Counted from the stretch's first letter, positions 12,003 to 21,787 are shown. The stretch is DNA of 64,000 bases from an uncultured Winogradskyella sp. (GCF_947495255.1 NZ_CANLYI010000002.1:422518-486517); one strand, 5' to 3'. The notes: a model not told the origin generated them from the sequence alone. Translations and numbers: made by a program.

Positions 12003-13388
12003 TTATAACTGCGTAATAGAATAAATTGCTGTAGCTGAATTGTTTTGATCTACGCTAAATGTAACTTCATAAGTGCCTGCATCTGTAATATTGTGTGCTC
12101 CCGGATTATCTAAATACATAATACCATCAACAATATTTCCGCTATTTCCATCTTCAGTACCGTAATTAACTGCCCACTCATCATTGAGTCTAAACTTTAA
12201 AGCTCCTGGTACCAAGTCTCCTGTGTATGTCCATTTTGATTGACTAAAATCGTAAGTCATATCTGTATCTGCATCCCAACCTCCTGGTGTTGCATCTCCA
12301 ATAATCCCCCAAGAATATGGGACTTCGCTAACAGAATATGTAGCTGTAGTAGGATCGATATCTACAGAAAAAGCGATATTATAAAAACCTTCTGCATTTA
12401 TTGTATGTGCACCTGGATTATCTAAATAGGCAACAGCATCTATAATTTCTCCACTATTTCCATCTTCGGTGCCGTAATTTGTAGACCAATCATTATTAAG
12501 TCTAAATTTTAACGCTCCAGGTGCTAACACACCAATATATTCCCACTGTTCTGTAGTGTAATTATAACTCATATCTGTATCTGCATCCCAACCTCCTGGT
12601 GTTGATGGTCCTATAATTCCCCAAGAAAATGGAACAATCGTATAACTTAGATTATTTAGGTTTACTGTTATTTGGTATGACCCAAAATCTGGGAAAGTCA
12701 AATCTCCTTCTCCTCCTAAAGCAAAATCACCACTGCTGTCCAAGCCATAAAACTCGTCAAAGTCGGGTTCTGGTGTTACCTTAAATGCTAGGCCCTGAGG
12801 CGAATTTACAGTTAAGTAGCCTTGATAAATACCAACAGAAATTGCAGATAATTTTGCCGCTGCAGAAGCATCCCAACCATTGTAGGCTCCTGGTATATAA
12901 AGTTCACCAAACGCCACCTCCGCAACATAAGGCGTTACCTGAACAGCAACGGGTTCAGAATAAACATAACGATCCATATACGCTTCAACACGAAACATTA
13001 ATTCACCTTCAACATCTGGCATTAAACCTAATTCTGCTGAATAAACATTTAAATCGCTTCCCATTATTGAAGTACTCAAAACATCTACTCCAACAGGAAT
13101 TCTTACAGCATTAGACCAGCCATTTTCTCCAAAAGTATCTGCAGCTACATCTATTGCTAATGTATAAGTTACAGGTGCTTCTATCGGAAATTCTACATCT
13201 GACCAAGATACTGTTACTACAGATTCGAAATCATTATCTGTTGAAAGTATTATAATGTTTGGTGTTGCCTCGATTGGTGCAGAAAAGCTAACGAATTCTA
13301 AATACGTTAATTCTGCATCATCTTCACAAGAAGCGAACGTTAATAGCACTAGACTAATTGTAAATAGTTTATTTATAAATGTTCTCAT
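12003..13388 (-). CDS. susE: SusE/SusF-type outer-membrane starch-binding lipoprotein
   Basis: This 461-residue protein has a lipobox ending at Cys21 (LLTFASC) followed by acidic residues. An N-terminal SusE-like immunoglobulin fold (about 28-155) is followed by three binding modules (about 160-253, 255-357 and 358-461). The last two are near copies of each other: both have WGIIG..TPGGWDADTDM, then PGALKFRLN and YGTEDGNSG. It is third in the operon, 11 bp after susD. It should hold starch at the surface, with the tryptophans in the GGWDAD motifs as candidate glucan contacts. The tight similarity of the two modules suggests a recent internal duplication. Confidence 0.85.
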   Translation of the reverse strand: MRTFINKLFTISLVLLTFASCEDDAELTYLEFVSFSAPIEATPNIIILSTDNDFESVVTVSWSDVEFPIEAPVTYTLAIDVAADTFGENGWSNAVRIPVGVDVLSTSIMGSDLNVYSAELGLMPDVEGELMFRVEAYMDRYVYSEPVAVQVTPYVAEVAFGELYIPGAYNGWDASAAAKLSAISVGIYQGYLTVNSPQGLAFKVTPEPDFDEFYGLDSSGDFALGGEGDLTFPDFGSYQITVNLNNLSYTIVPFSWGIIGPSTPGGWDADTDMSYNYTTEQWEYIGVLAPGALKFRLNNDWSTNYGTEDGNSGEIIDAVAYLDNPGAHTINAEGFYNIAFSVDIDPTTATYSVSEVPYSWGIIGDATPGGWDADTDMTYDFSQSKWTYTGDLVPGALKFRLNDEWAVNYGTEDGNSGNIVDGIMYLDNPGAHNITDAGTYEVTFSVDQNNSATAIYSITQL

Positions 13389-13399
13389 AAAATTATGTT

Positions 13400-14893
13400 T
13401 TAGTAACCTGGATTTTGCTGTAAGCCTGGGTTAGCATCTAAGGCTGATGTTGGAATTGGAAATAATTTTCTAAACTCGCTTGAAGCTCCTCTAAATTCAT
13501 TTGGCTGTAGAAATGTTCCAAAACGAATCATATCTTGTCTTCTATGACCCTCCCAGTTAAGTTCAAATGTTCTTTCATTATAAACATCTGTTATTGTTGG
13601 GTTTGCTTCCAAAGCACTAAGTCCTGCGCGCTCTCTTACTATGTCGATAAATGGTTTTGCTTCCGAAGCATTACCTAAACGCACATTACACTCTGCCTGC
13701 ATTAATAATATATCTGCATATCTGTAAATTGGAAAATCGTTAGAAGCTCCCCCACCATCCATAGTTCCGGCAGGATAGAATTTTAATCCTCTAATTCCTG
13801 CTTGTGGCGCAGCACCAGGGTCATCTAAAGAAGTGACATCCGTAGAGTAATTAACACCACCTGGTTGTTCCCCAAAAATGAATTGTTTTCGTCTTATATC
13901 GTTTTCATCATATTGAAGAAAATATTGTTTTGGAACGATAGTTCCATTCCACCCACTATAACCAAAAACTTCCTGACCATGAGATCCAAAAAGTGTTCTC
14001 ACACCATAAATATTTCTAGATACAATATTAACACTTGCATACATAGCCAAAATTGTCTCGTCTTCTGGCAAAACATCACCAAATAAATCATAATATTGAG
14101 AACTAAAAGGACTAGATTCACTTTCTGCTGCTGTGTGTAATGAAAAACCACCTTCGCTTATAGCTTCACATACATCTAAACAAGCTTGCCACTGCGCAAC
14201 ACCTGTATAAACCTCTGCGTTAAGATATACTTTTGCTAATAAAGCATAACCCGCCCATTTATTGAAACGTCCGTAATAATCACCACCTCTTTCTGCGGAA
14301 AGTAAATCTACACTTTCGGTTAATTCGGTTACAATAAAATCATACACTTCTATTCGTGATGCTTGAGGAATTTGATCTACAGTAATATTGTTTTCTGTAT
14401 AAAAAGGCACACTTCCATAATCATCTATTAACAGATAATAAAAGAATGCTCTGAGTACCTTTGCTTCAGCAATCTTTGAAGCATCTGCATTAGCGCTTAC
14501 CAATTGATCTACTGCTAAGTTTGCATTAAAAATAGATCTGTAAAGCCAGTTCCATGTATTATTGACCATTAAATCTGAAGGTAACCATTCATGCTTAAAC
14601 GTGCGTGCAAAATCGAGTTGCCAATCGCCTGTGTTTCTGTGCGGAATCACTTGCTCATCAGAGCTCATAGCATTCAAATCGTACCAACCGTTATCTGCAC
14701 CTGCATAACCGACTCCATCCCAATTACCTGCTACTTGAGCGTAAACAGCTGCTAAAGCCACATCAGAACCTTCTGGAGTACCGTAAAATTCATTTGCCTC
14801 GTACTTGTCGTAAACATTTTCATCTACATCAGTACATGCAACACTTAAAAGGATACATAAAAATCCTATTAATACTTCGTTTTTTCTTTTCAT
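13400..14893 (-). CDS. susD: SusD/RagB-type glycan-binding lipoprotein
   Basis: At 497 residues this is typical in length. The lipobox ends at Cys20 (LLSVAC) and is followed by TDVDENV. SusD landmarks are present: the N-terminal helical region with NTWNWLYRSIFNANLAVDQL, the TPR-like ALLAKVYLNAEVY, and the C-terminal signature YRYADILLMQAECNVRLGNA with ERAGL and ERTFELNWEGHRRQDMIRFG. It forms the lid on SusC in the outer membrane and presents alpha-glucan to the transporter. It lies 6 bp after susC, so translation is probably coupled. Confidence 0.95.
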   Translation of the reverse strand: MKRKNEVLIGFLCILLSVACTDVDENVYDKYEANEFYGTPEGSDVALAAVYAQVAGNWDGVGYAGADNGWYDLNAMSSDEQVIPHRNTGDWQLDFARTFKHEWLPSDLMVNNTWNWLYRSIFNANLAVDQLVSANADASKIAEAKVLRAFFYYLLIDDYGSVPFYTENNITVDQIPQASRIEVYDFIVTELTESVDLLSAERGGDYYGRFNKWAGYALLAKVYLNAEVYTGVAQWQACLDVCEAISEGGFSLHTAAESESSPFSSQYYDLFGDVLPEDETILAMYASVNIVSRNIYGVRTLFGSHGQEVFGYSGWNGTIVPKQYFLQYDENDIRRKQFIFGEQPGGVNYSTDVTSLDDPGAAPQAGIRGLKFYPAGTMDGGGASNDFPIYRYADILLMQAECNVRLGNASEAKPFIDIVRERAGLSALEANPTITDVYNERTFELNWEGHRRQDMIRFGTFLQPNEFRGASSEFRKLFPIPTSALDANPGLQQNPGY

Positions 14894-14899
14894 TTTAAT

Positions 14900-17800
14900 T
14901 TAATTTAATTTCACATCTAAACTAATAACAAAGCTTCGTGTACGTGGATAGATACCATTATCACCACCAAAGCCATTACCACCAGAGAAGTTGAGTTCGG
15001 GATCAATTCCTGAATAATCGGTGATTAATAATAAGTTGTTTCCTGTAACAGATATACGTACAGAATCTAAATATTTTAAGTCTTCAAAATTGAATGTATA
15101 CCCAGCAGTTAAGTTTTCTAGTCTTAAGAAAGAACCATCTTCTAACCAAAGATCAGATCCGTATTGAGATGTATAAATACCTAAATCAACAGCACTTTCT
15201 AACACATTTGATCTTCCTATATTTTCTAAATAACTTAAGCTAGATTTTAAACTATTGTAAATTTTGTTTCCTCCAGAACCTCTCCATAACATTGATACAT
15301 CAAAATTCTTATATCTAAATGTTGGATTAAAAGCATAAGAATAAGTTGGTAAAGCAGAACCTTGAAGCATACGATCTGGACTTTGATTTCCTTGATCTAT
15401 AGTATTATCATTATTAACATCTAGAACGGTTTCGGAATTAGAATCATCTTTACCTGTATGATGCAGTATATTAAAAGTACCTATTGGCTGACCTTCTATT
15501 AAATAAGAACTTGGTCCCCAAGGAACATAGTTGGTGTTTAGTGGAACTCCGTTAATGCTACCACTTAGTTTTTTTACTTCATTTTTTAAGAATGACACAT
15601 TACCTGCTAACGTTAAGGTCATATCATCTTTATCAATTAAATCGTAAGCTAGAGAAACTTCCAAACCTTGATTTAAAATACTGCCAACATTTGCTTTAAT
15701 TGTACTATAAGGATAAGGTGGCTGTGGTACTGTATAATCAAATAAAAGATTATCTGTAGTTGCTGTATAGGCATCAATTGTTCCTCGTAAACGACCTTCA
15801 ATCGCTGCGAAGTCTACACCAATATTTGTTTGTTTTTTAGTTTCCCAACGTAAATCTGCATTAGCATTTTGTACAACATTGAAGTTTGTAATTTGCTGAC
15901 CTCCAAAATAAGTTACGCCAGAACCACCAACTAACGATAATGAGTTTTGAGGATATAAACCTTGCTGATTACCTGTTACACCATATCCAACTCTAAATTT
16001 AAGCGCATCAAAAATAGTTTGATTCGCCATAAAAGACTCTTGGTCTATTTGCCATGCCACTGAAGCTGATGGAAAATTGCCCCATTTATTATTAACACCA
16101 AATACAGAAGATCCATCACGTCTTAAACTTGCTGTAAATAAGTAGCGATCTAAATAAGAATAATTAACACGACCTAAAAATGAAACTAAAGTTCGGTCAT
16201 TTTTATACGAAGAAACATCACCAGGTCTTACAGCAGACAAATCTCCTAATTGCAATGCATTGTATGTAGCGATGTCGTTAATAAACCCTCTAGCTTGAGC
16301 AAAATTTCCTTGATAGGTTTGATTTTGCCACTCATATAAGGCTAAAGCATTAATACTATGATCCCCAAATATCTTTTTGTAAGAGAGACTAATGTTCATT
16401 AGTTTCTCATTTTGTTTACTATTACTTATGTTAGCAAAACCATTTTGATCAATAGCATTTGCACTTGTAGATTTCACAGGAAGATAAAAGCCATTTGTGT
16501 TATTAGTTTTACGCCAGCTACCAAACCAACCTAAAGTTAAACCTTTATATACATCCAAATCGGCTTTTAAACTACCAAACAAATTATCTTGTTGACCTTC
16601 GTTAACAACCGTTTGAGCTACTGCATAAGGATTGAGATATTGAAAAACGTTTGGATCATTAAAATAGTTACCATCTACATCATATATTGGATCTGTAGGA
16701 CGCATTAAGTAAGCATTGGTAATTAAATTAGAAGTAAACGAAGCACGACCTATACTCTGAACCGTTCCTGTATTTTCAACAATACCACTGTTAAGACTAT
16801 ATGTTAGTGTTAAATTATTATCTAAAGCCTTTTGAGTTGCAGTAATACTACCAATATATTTTTTGTTATTTGAGTTTATCACCACACCATCTTGAAGAAT
16901 TGCACTTACTGATGCACGATAATTAAATTTGTTTGTACCACCTCCAAATGATAGTGTATGACTTTGGGTAGAACCATTTTGAGTTAATAAGTTATACCAA
17001 TCGGTATTTGAACCATGATTTGCAGAAGCTGGTACTCCAGAGAGTTGTGCTTGCGTCCACCATTGATTGGCATTTAACATATTTAACTTTTTTGGAATAA
17101 AGTCTACAGAGGCATTACCTGAATATTCTACACTAGTGCTACCTATCCTATTTTTCTTTGTAGTTACTATAATAACACCTGCTGCTCCTCTAGATCCATA
17201 AACTGCTGTTGCAGATGCATCCTTTAATATATCGATGCTTGCTATTTCACTAGGTGGAATTTGGTTTAACAAATCCATATTACCTTGTATGCCATTTACA
17301 ACAACCAAAGGGTCATTACCACCAATTAAAGAAGAAATACCTCTAATACGTACGTTTGGTGCGGAACCAGGTTCACTACCTGTTTGATTAATAACCACAC
17401 CAGCAGCCTTACCTGTAATTAACTGTAAAGGATTTGTTATAGCTCCCTTATTCATATCTTTCGCTGAGACTGAAGCCACAGCTCCCGTAACATCCTTACG
17501 CTTAGTAGACCCATATCCCACTACAACAACTTCACTTAGTGTACTATTGTCTAGTTCTAACTGAATAACTCCTAGGCTTTCAGATGCTAAAACTTCTTTG
17601 TCTTTATAACCTAAATAACTAATAATTAACACAGATGACTTATTGGCAACTGGAATACTAAAATTACCATCAAAATCAGCTGCAACTCCGTTGCTAGTGC
17701 CTTTTTCAATAATATTTGCACCTAATAAAGGAATTCCATTTTCATCAATAACCCGACCCTTAATGATAAGATCTTGATTTTGTAACGTATAATACCTGTA

Positions 17801-17953
17801 ATTTTTTTCAGATAATAGAATTCCATTATTAGTATCTGAAAATGCGTAAGCATAACTACTGAACAATACCATCAATAAATAGAATGACATAATAGTTTGG
17901 TTTAAAAACCTTTTTTTATTAATTACAGGTTCTTTTTTCATAAGTCTAAGCAT
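14900..17953 (-). CDS. susC: SusC/RagA TonB-linked outer-membrane transporter
   Basis: About 1017 residues are encoded from the first ATG. An ATG at 17941 (MKKEPVINKKRF) is an equally good start. After the signal segment comes a carboxypeptidase-regulatory-like domain (about 65-145, GRVIDENGIPLLGANIIEKG). Next is the TonB plug (VVVGYGSTKRKDVTGAVASV and VRIRGISSL), then a 22-strand barrel ending SFVISLDVKLN. It imports oligosaccharides across the outer membrane together with SusD, using TonB energy. It is the first gene of the six-gene operon and is divergent from the SusR-like regulator, which likely controls it. Confidence 0.95.
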   Translation of the reverse strand: MLRLMKKEPVINKKRFLNQTIMSFYLLMVLFSSYAYAFSDTNNGILLSEKNYRYYTLQNQDLIIKGRVIDENGIPLLGANIIEKGTSNGVAADFDGNFSIPVANKSSVLIISYLGYKDKEVLASESLGVIQLELDNSTLSEVVVVGYGSTKRKDVTGAVASVSAKDMNKGAITNPLQLITGKAAGVVINQTGSEPGSAPNVRIRGISSLIGGNDPLVVVNGIQGNMDLLNQIPPSEIASIDILKDASATAVYGSRGAAGVIIVTTKKNRIGSTSVEYSGNASVDFIPKKLNMLNANQWWTQAQLSGVPASANHGSNTDWYNLLTQNGSTQSHTLSFGGGTNKFNYRASVSAILQDGVVINSNNKKYIGSITATQKALDNNLTLTYSLNSGIVENTGTVQSIGRASFTSNLITNAYLMRPTDPIYDVDGNYFNDPNVFQYLNPYAVAQTVVNEGQQDNLFGSLKADLDVYKGLTLGWFGSWRKTNNTNGFYLPVKSTSANAIDQNGFANISNSKQNEKLMNISLSYKKIFGDHSINALALYEWQNQTYQGNFAQARGFINDIATYNALQLGDLSAVRPGDVSSYKNDRTLVSFLGRVNYSYLDRYLFTASLRRDGSSVFGVNNKWGNFPSASVAWQIDQESFMANQTIFDALKFRVGYGVTGNQQGLYPQNSLSLVGGSGVTYFGGQQITNFNVVQNANADLRWETKKQTNIGVDFAAIEGRLRGTIDAYTATTDNLLFDYTVPQPPYPYSTIKANVGSILNQGLEVSLAYDLIDKDDMTLTLAGNVSFLKNEVKKLSGSINGVPLNTNYVPWGPSSYLIEGQPIGTFNILHHTGKDDSNSETVLDVNNDNTIDQGNQSPDRMLQGSALPTYSYAFNPTFRYKNFDVSMLWRGSGGNKIYNSLKSSLSYLENIGRSNVLESAVDLGIYTSQYGSDLWLEDGSFLRLENLTAGYTFNFEDLKYLDSVRISVTGNNLLLITDYSGIDPELNFSGGNGFGGDNGIYPRTRSFVISLDVKLN

Positions 17954-18294
17954 GAGTTAGTTTCAATTTAGTTTGATAGATTAACTGTTTGTTATTAAAA
18001 TCGATACATCAGTACAAATTCCTTAACAGTATGTTAACATTTTCAAAATTAGCCCCAATAACGTCTTTATAAAAAGCTAATAATTAAAAATCAAGAAAAA
18101 ATAATTATAAAAAAATCATAATATACTAATAATCAATTGTATAAAAATTAAAATTCTGCTTAAGAATCAATACTAATTTTTGAAAAATCAAGATTAATAT
18201 TCAACGATATCATAATTAAAGTGGATAATTTTGATATATTCGTAAATATTTCTATTAAATTTTTAAGGATTAACAATTAACACTAAGCTGTTTT
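17954..18294. promoter_or_regulatory. Divergent susC / susR-like promoter region
   Basis: This 341-bp AT-rich spacer lies between divergent genes. The octamer TAATTTTG, fitting the Bacteroidetes -7 consensus TAnnTTTG, occurs at 18226-18233 on the plus strand, facing the regulator, and at 18044-18051 on the minus strand, facing susC. No TTG at the proper -33 distance accompanies either, as could be expected for activator-dependent promoters. The binding site of the regulator should lie here, but no clear operator was recognised. Confidence 0.35.
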
Positions 18295-19917
18295 ATGAGG
18301 TATATTCTAATTTTTTGTTTTCTAATTGTTATCAATAGTTCTGCCGCTCAGAATAATGCAATCCTTCAAGAACTAGAAAATACAATTGAGAAAAGAGACA
18401 TCTTCATTAAAGAGAAATATAAAAGAATTGAATTAATTAAAAAAGATTTAGACAGGTATCAATATAGAGGAGATAATAAAAACACATACAACTCCTACTT
18501 ATCTCTTTTTAAAGAATACAAATCTTTTCAGTATGATTCTGCTTATAATTTTTTAGAAAAAGCCAAATCTTTATCTACTAAGTTAAATGACCCTATAAAA
18601 CTATCTCAAACAAAAATTAAAGAAGGATTTGTTCTTTTATCTTCAGGTCTTTTTAAGGAAGCTATAGACACATTAAATAGTGTTGATCCAAAACAACTCT
18701 CAGATAAATTCAAATACGAGTACTATGCAGTAAAATCTAGAACTTTTTATGATTTGGCTGATTATGTTGGTGATAGTCGTTTTAGTTCTAATTATATAGA
18801 AAAAGGGATCTTTTTTTTAAATAAAGCCTTAGAATATGTTGAGCCTAAATCGAGCAATTATTGGAATACTGAAAGCTTAAAGAGATTAAAAAGTAACAAT
18901 TGGAAAAGCGCTGAAGAAGCCTTTAATTATTGGATTGACAACTATGAATTATCACCAGAAGAATATGCTATAGCTAGCTCTTCCCTCGCCTATGTATATG
19001 CAGTACAAAACAAAGAAGAAAAGCACATAAAATACTTAGCATTAGCAGCTATAGCAGATATAAAAGGAGGCATAAAGGAAACCGTTGCTCTTCGTAATTT
19101 AGCTAGTGAACTTTTTAAACAAGGAGACCTTAAAAAGGCAAATAGATTCATCAGCTTAGCCATGGAAGATGCTGCATTTTACAATGCACGTCACAGAAAG
19201 GTTGAGATATCTGCAATTTTACCAATTATTGAAAAAGCTCAAATCCAAAAAACAGAAAAGCAAAAGCGTACACTTCAACAAATCGTTATAGCATTATCTA
19301 TACTAGCGCTTTTAGTTGTTATTTCATTAATTATAATATTTAAACAATTAAGATTGCGAAATGCATCTAAACGTATTTTAGCAGATTCAAACAAAAAATT
19401 GCAAGAGCTAAATAGTAATTTAAAAGAAGCTGATACCATTAAACAAGAATATATTACATATTTCTTGAAAGTTTCATCTGGGTTTATTAACCGAATTGAT
19501 AATCTTCAAAAAAATATTCTACAAAAAATAATAGCAAATAAGCCTGAGGAGGTTATGCTGATCTTAAAAAAATATAGTGTGAAAAAAGCACGGCAGCAAT
19601 TATTTGCACAATTCGACGAAGTCTTCTTAAAGCTATTTCCGACGTTCAAAGAAGATTATTACAAGTTATTTCCAGAAAGTGAAAAAGTCTTACCAAACAA
19701 CGATAGTTCATTAAATAATGAGCTACGGATTTTTGCACTCTATCGTTTAGGTGTTCAAGACAGTAACCAAGTAGCAGACTTTTTGGAGTTATCGGTAGCT
19801 ACAATTTATTCTTATAAAACAAGAATAAAAAATCGATCAAATTATAAAGACACCTTTGAAGAAAAAATAATGGATATTAAACAATTTGAAAGTAAAAAGA
19901 ATACTCTTTTCAATTAA
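18295..19917 (+). CDS. SusR-like membrane-bound PUL regulator (DUF6377 type)
   Basis: This 540-residue protein has a signal segment (ending SSAAQ) and a periplasmic region of about 300 residues with TPR-like helices (for example LSSGLFKEAIDTLNSV). One membrane helix lies at about 329-349 (IVIALSILALLVVISLIII). A cytoplasmic tail follows, with a C-terminal helix-turn-helix (LRIFALYRLGVQDSNQVADF, then LSVATIYSYKTRIKNRS). The layout matches Bacteroides SusR, which senses maltose-type sugars in the periplasm and activates sus genes. It is transcribed away from susC, the usual place for a dedicated PUL regulator. The sensed ligand is inferred from the operon's enzymes. Confidence 0.82.
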   Translation: MRYILIFCFLIVINSSAAQNNAILQELENTIEKRDIFIKEKYKRIELIKKDLDRYQYRGDNKNTYNSYLSLFKEYKSFQYDSAYNFLEKAKSLSTKLNDPIKLSQTKIKEGFVLLSSGLFKEAIDTLNSVDPKQLSDKFKYEYYAVKSRTFYDLADYVGDSRFSSNYIEKGIFFLNKALEYVEPKSSNYWNTESLKRLKSNNWKSAEEAFNYWIDNYELSPEEYAIASSSLAYVYAVQNKEEKHIKYLALAAIADIKGGIKETVALRNLASELFKQGDLKKANRFISLAMEDAAFYNARHRKVEISAILPIIEKAQIQKTEKQKRTLQQIVIALSILALLVVISLIIIFKQLRLRNASKRILADSNKKLQELNSNLKEADTIKQEYITYFLKVSSGFINRIDNLQKNILQKIIANKPEEVMLILKKYSVKKARQQLFAQFDEVFLKLFPTFKEDYYKLFPESEKVLPNNDSSLNNELRIFALYRLGVQDSNQVADFLELSVATIYSYKTRIKNRSNYKDTFEEKIMDIKQFESKKNTLFN

Positions 19918-20033
19918 AACAAAAACATTATGAGGTTTTAAGATTACTAGTTTATGCAAAAGTTAAAGATTTATATTTGACTTTAACTATCTAAAGAAGA
20001 ACAAAAAAATTGATTCATAAACAAATAATAGGT

Positions 20034-21286
20034 AGTGTAATTTAAACTATGTCCGGTTCATTTTTATCCATTCCAAAATCATTCGAAACTTGTTTTCGAC
20101 TGATTTTGGAATGCGACCTAGCGTCAGCGACACGTTTTGGTTGGATTCTACCGATATCCAAATCAATCCTGTCCTCAAAGACAATATATAATTGCTGAAT
20201 AGTCGAACTCCAATTTTACAGTGGGCTCGTCCGCTTTTTTTTGTATATGAATCGTTGCCTGATAGACCAGCTTTAGAAGTACCTTATCATTGGCGAAACC
20301 ACCTTTGGTCTTGGTTACTTTTCTTACTTGTCTGTGATAGCCTTCAACGGCGTTTGTAGTACAAATGATTTTTCTAATTGGCGCGGTAAACTTCAAGTAT
20401 TGAAATATATGTTCCCAATTGTTTTGCCAACTTTGGATTACCACGGGATATTTAGCACCCATTTTTCTTTTAACTTTATAAGCTCATTTTCTGCTACACC
20501 TTTGTTTGTCTATCTATAGAATAGTTTAAGGTCTCGCATAAACGCTTTTTGATCTTTTGAGGTCTGTATTTTTAATCAATTGCGAATTTGATGGACTATG
20601 CACAACTGAACTTCTGCTTTAGGGAGCACACTTAGTATAGCACTGGTAAATTCTTTCAAATTATCGGTACAAGCTATTAAGATATCTTAAAACTTTGTAT
20701 TTTTCAAACCTATCAGCACCTGTAACCAAAATTTCCACACTCGTTCTCGGATAAGTAAACTCTAGTATTACCTTCTGTCTCTTTTTATTTATTCCAATAT
20801 ATTATAAATTGCTTTGTTTAAGATCTTACAATCTATCTCGATCCCAAATGCATCGCATCCAGCCAGACGATACATTAGAGCGACTCTAGAGGACGGTTCT
20901 GTCAAGCTTTTACTCAGGTAAGATCAGGCCTCCCTGGCTCGTACATCACTTTTGTATAGGAAGAGATGTCACGATAGCCCACCCCTAATCCATAAAGATC
21001 AATGATTTAGTCCGATAGGTTATCTACCAAAATATTTTGGAGATTCTTTACTAACCCTAGTTCAAAGATTCATTGGCGATCTTGCGGAGTCTCGATATCG
21101 AAACTGTCAAACCCGCTCTTAATGGTTTTCTTGCCATTGCCTTTGCGCTTGTTTCCCTTTATCCAGATAGCCTTACATCTCGGATTCTAGGGCTTTTTCT
21201 GTAAAATTCTTGATGGTCTTTTATTGTCATAATATCTGATTAAAATTGAACTAAAATTTTTAATCAGACTGAGTTCAATTTACACT
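20034..21286 (-). mobile_element. Decayed IS256-family insertion sequence
   Basis: The ends carry an imperfect 15-bp inverted repeat, AGTGTAATTTAAACT at 20034-20048 and its partner at 21272-21286 (13 of 15 match). The 1.25-kb length fits IS256. The inside encodes a mutator-type transposase on the minus strand broken by stops and frameshifts. It lies between the SusR-like gene and the right end of the element, so it is cargo of, or entered, the integrated element. Confidence 0.8.
20175..21225 (-). pseudogene. Broken IS256-family (mutator) transposase
   Basis: Pieces in changing frames spell the family. Near 21150-20990 are KKTIKSGFDSFDIETPQDR and DLYGLGVGYRDISSYTKVMY. Near 20870 is VWLDAMHLG, the first catalytic Asp. 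Near 20690-20560 are ACTDNLKEFTSAILSVLPKA, with the second Asp, and VQLCIVHQIRN. The intact 95-residue end (20175-20462) holds NWEHIFQYLKFTAPIRKII and TTNAVEGYHRQVRKVTKTKG with the catalytic Glu. In-frame TGA and TAA codons and shifts separate these pieces, so no active transposase is made. Confidence 0.85.
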
Positions 21287-21640
21287 CACAAATAATATCA
21301 AATAACACAATTTTGTGTAACATCCTGATACAGCTATACGTAATTAATAATAATAAAGTTATATTATTAAGCACTCTAGAACTACTTTCAATAATTCTTA
21401 ATATCAATTCAACTATACTAATATCAGTATTGTCAGTTAAAAGAAAACAACAAGGCTTTGTGCCTATTCTGTAAACTTTGCGATGAAAAACCATTCAATT
21501 TCTTGAAAGGCTCGGTTTTAATAGAAGAAGAAACTGAAATCATACTAGCCTCCTATGAGTTATGAGATTTACCCTATTCATTTAACATCAAACAAGACCA
21601 TCGACTATCATTTTAAATTAAATCAATGAAAATATTTAAA
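21287..21640. other. Gene-poor right end of element with a coding relic
   Basis: There is no full gene here. On the plus strand 21431-21565 reads an open C-terminal stretch, CQLKENNKALCLFCKLCD followed by EKPFNFLKGSVLIEEE and ending ILASYEL plus TGA. It has protein-like composition but no start. It may be the tail of a gene cut off by the IS insertion or by deletion. I do not recognise the family. Confidence 0.3.
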
Positions 21641-21662
21641 ATGTTGTACCTATGTTGTACCT
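21639..21662 (+). promoter_or_regulatory. Putative arm-type integrase sites, right
   Basis: A 24-bp block identical to 1919-1942 contains two tandem ATGTTGTACCT 11-mers. It lies 40 bp inside the right att copy, in the same orientation as the left set. Being near both ends of the element and nowhere else noticed in the window, it is best explained as integrase arm sites. Confidence 0.6.
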
Positions 21663-21666
21663 AAAC

Positions 21667-21700
21667 AAAAAAAGCCTTTGCAGGAAATCCTGCAAAGGCT
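21667..21700 (-). terminator. tRNA-Leu terminator supplied by the element
   Basis: On the minus strand the stem AAGCCTTTGCAGGA / TCCTGCAAAGGCTT is followed by a run of T. It follows the intact tRNA-Leu directly and differs in sequence from the ancestral terminator at 1729-1757. The element therefore brought its own terminator for the gene it disrupts. Confidence 0.75.
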
Positions 21701-21787
21701 TGGTACTGAAGACGGGACTTGAACCCGTACGTCCTAATGGACATTGGATTTTAAGTCCAACGTGTCTACCAATTCCACCACTTCAGC
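21701..21787 (-). tRNA. tRNA-Leu (UAA), intact, contains right att copy
   Basis: The body is 84 nt (21704-21787) plus an encoded CCA (21701-21703). The acceptor strands GCTGAAG and CTTCAGT pair, with discriminator A. The anticodon stem-loop TTGGACTTAAAATCCAA gives anticodon UAA. A class II variable arm and the T loop GGTTCAAGTCC are present. Its 3' 57 bp (21703-21759) are the right att repeat. The CCA lies on the element side: the chromosomal copy at the left end continues CAG after the discriminator. Confidence 0.95.
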
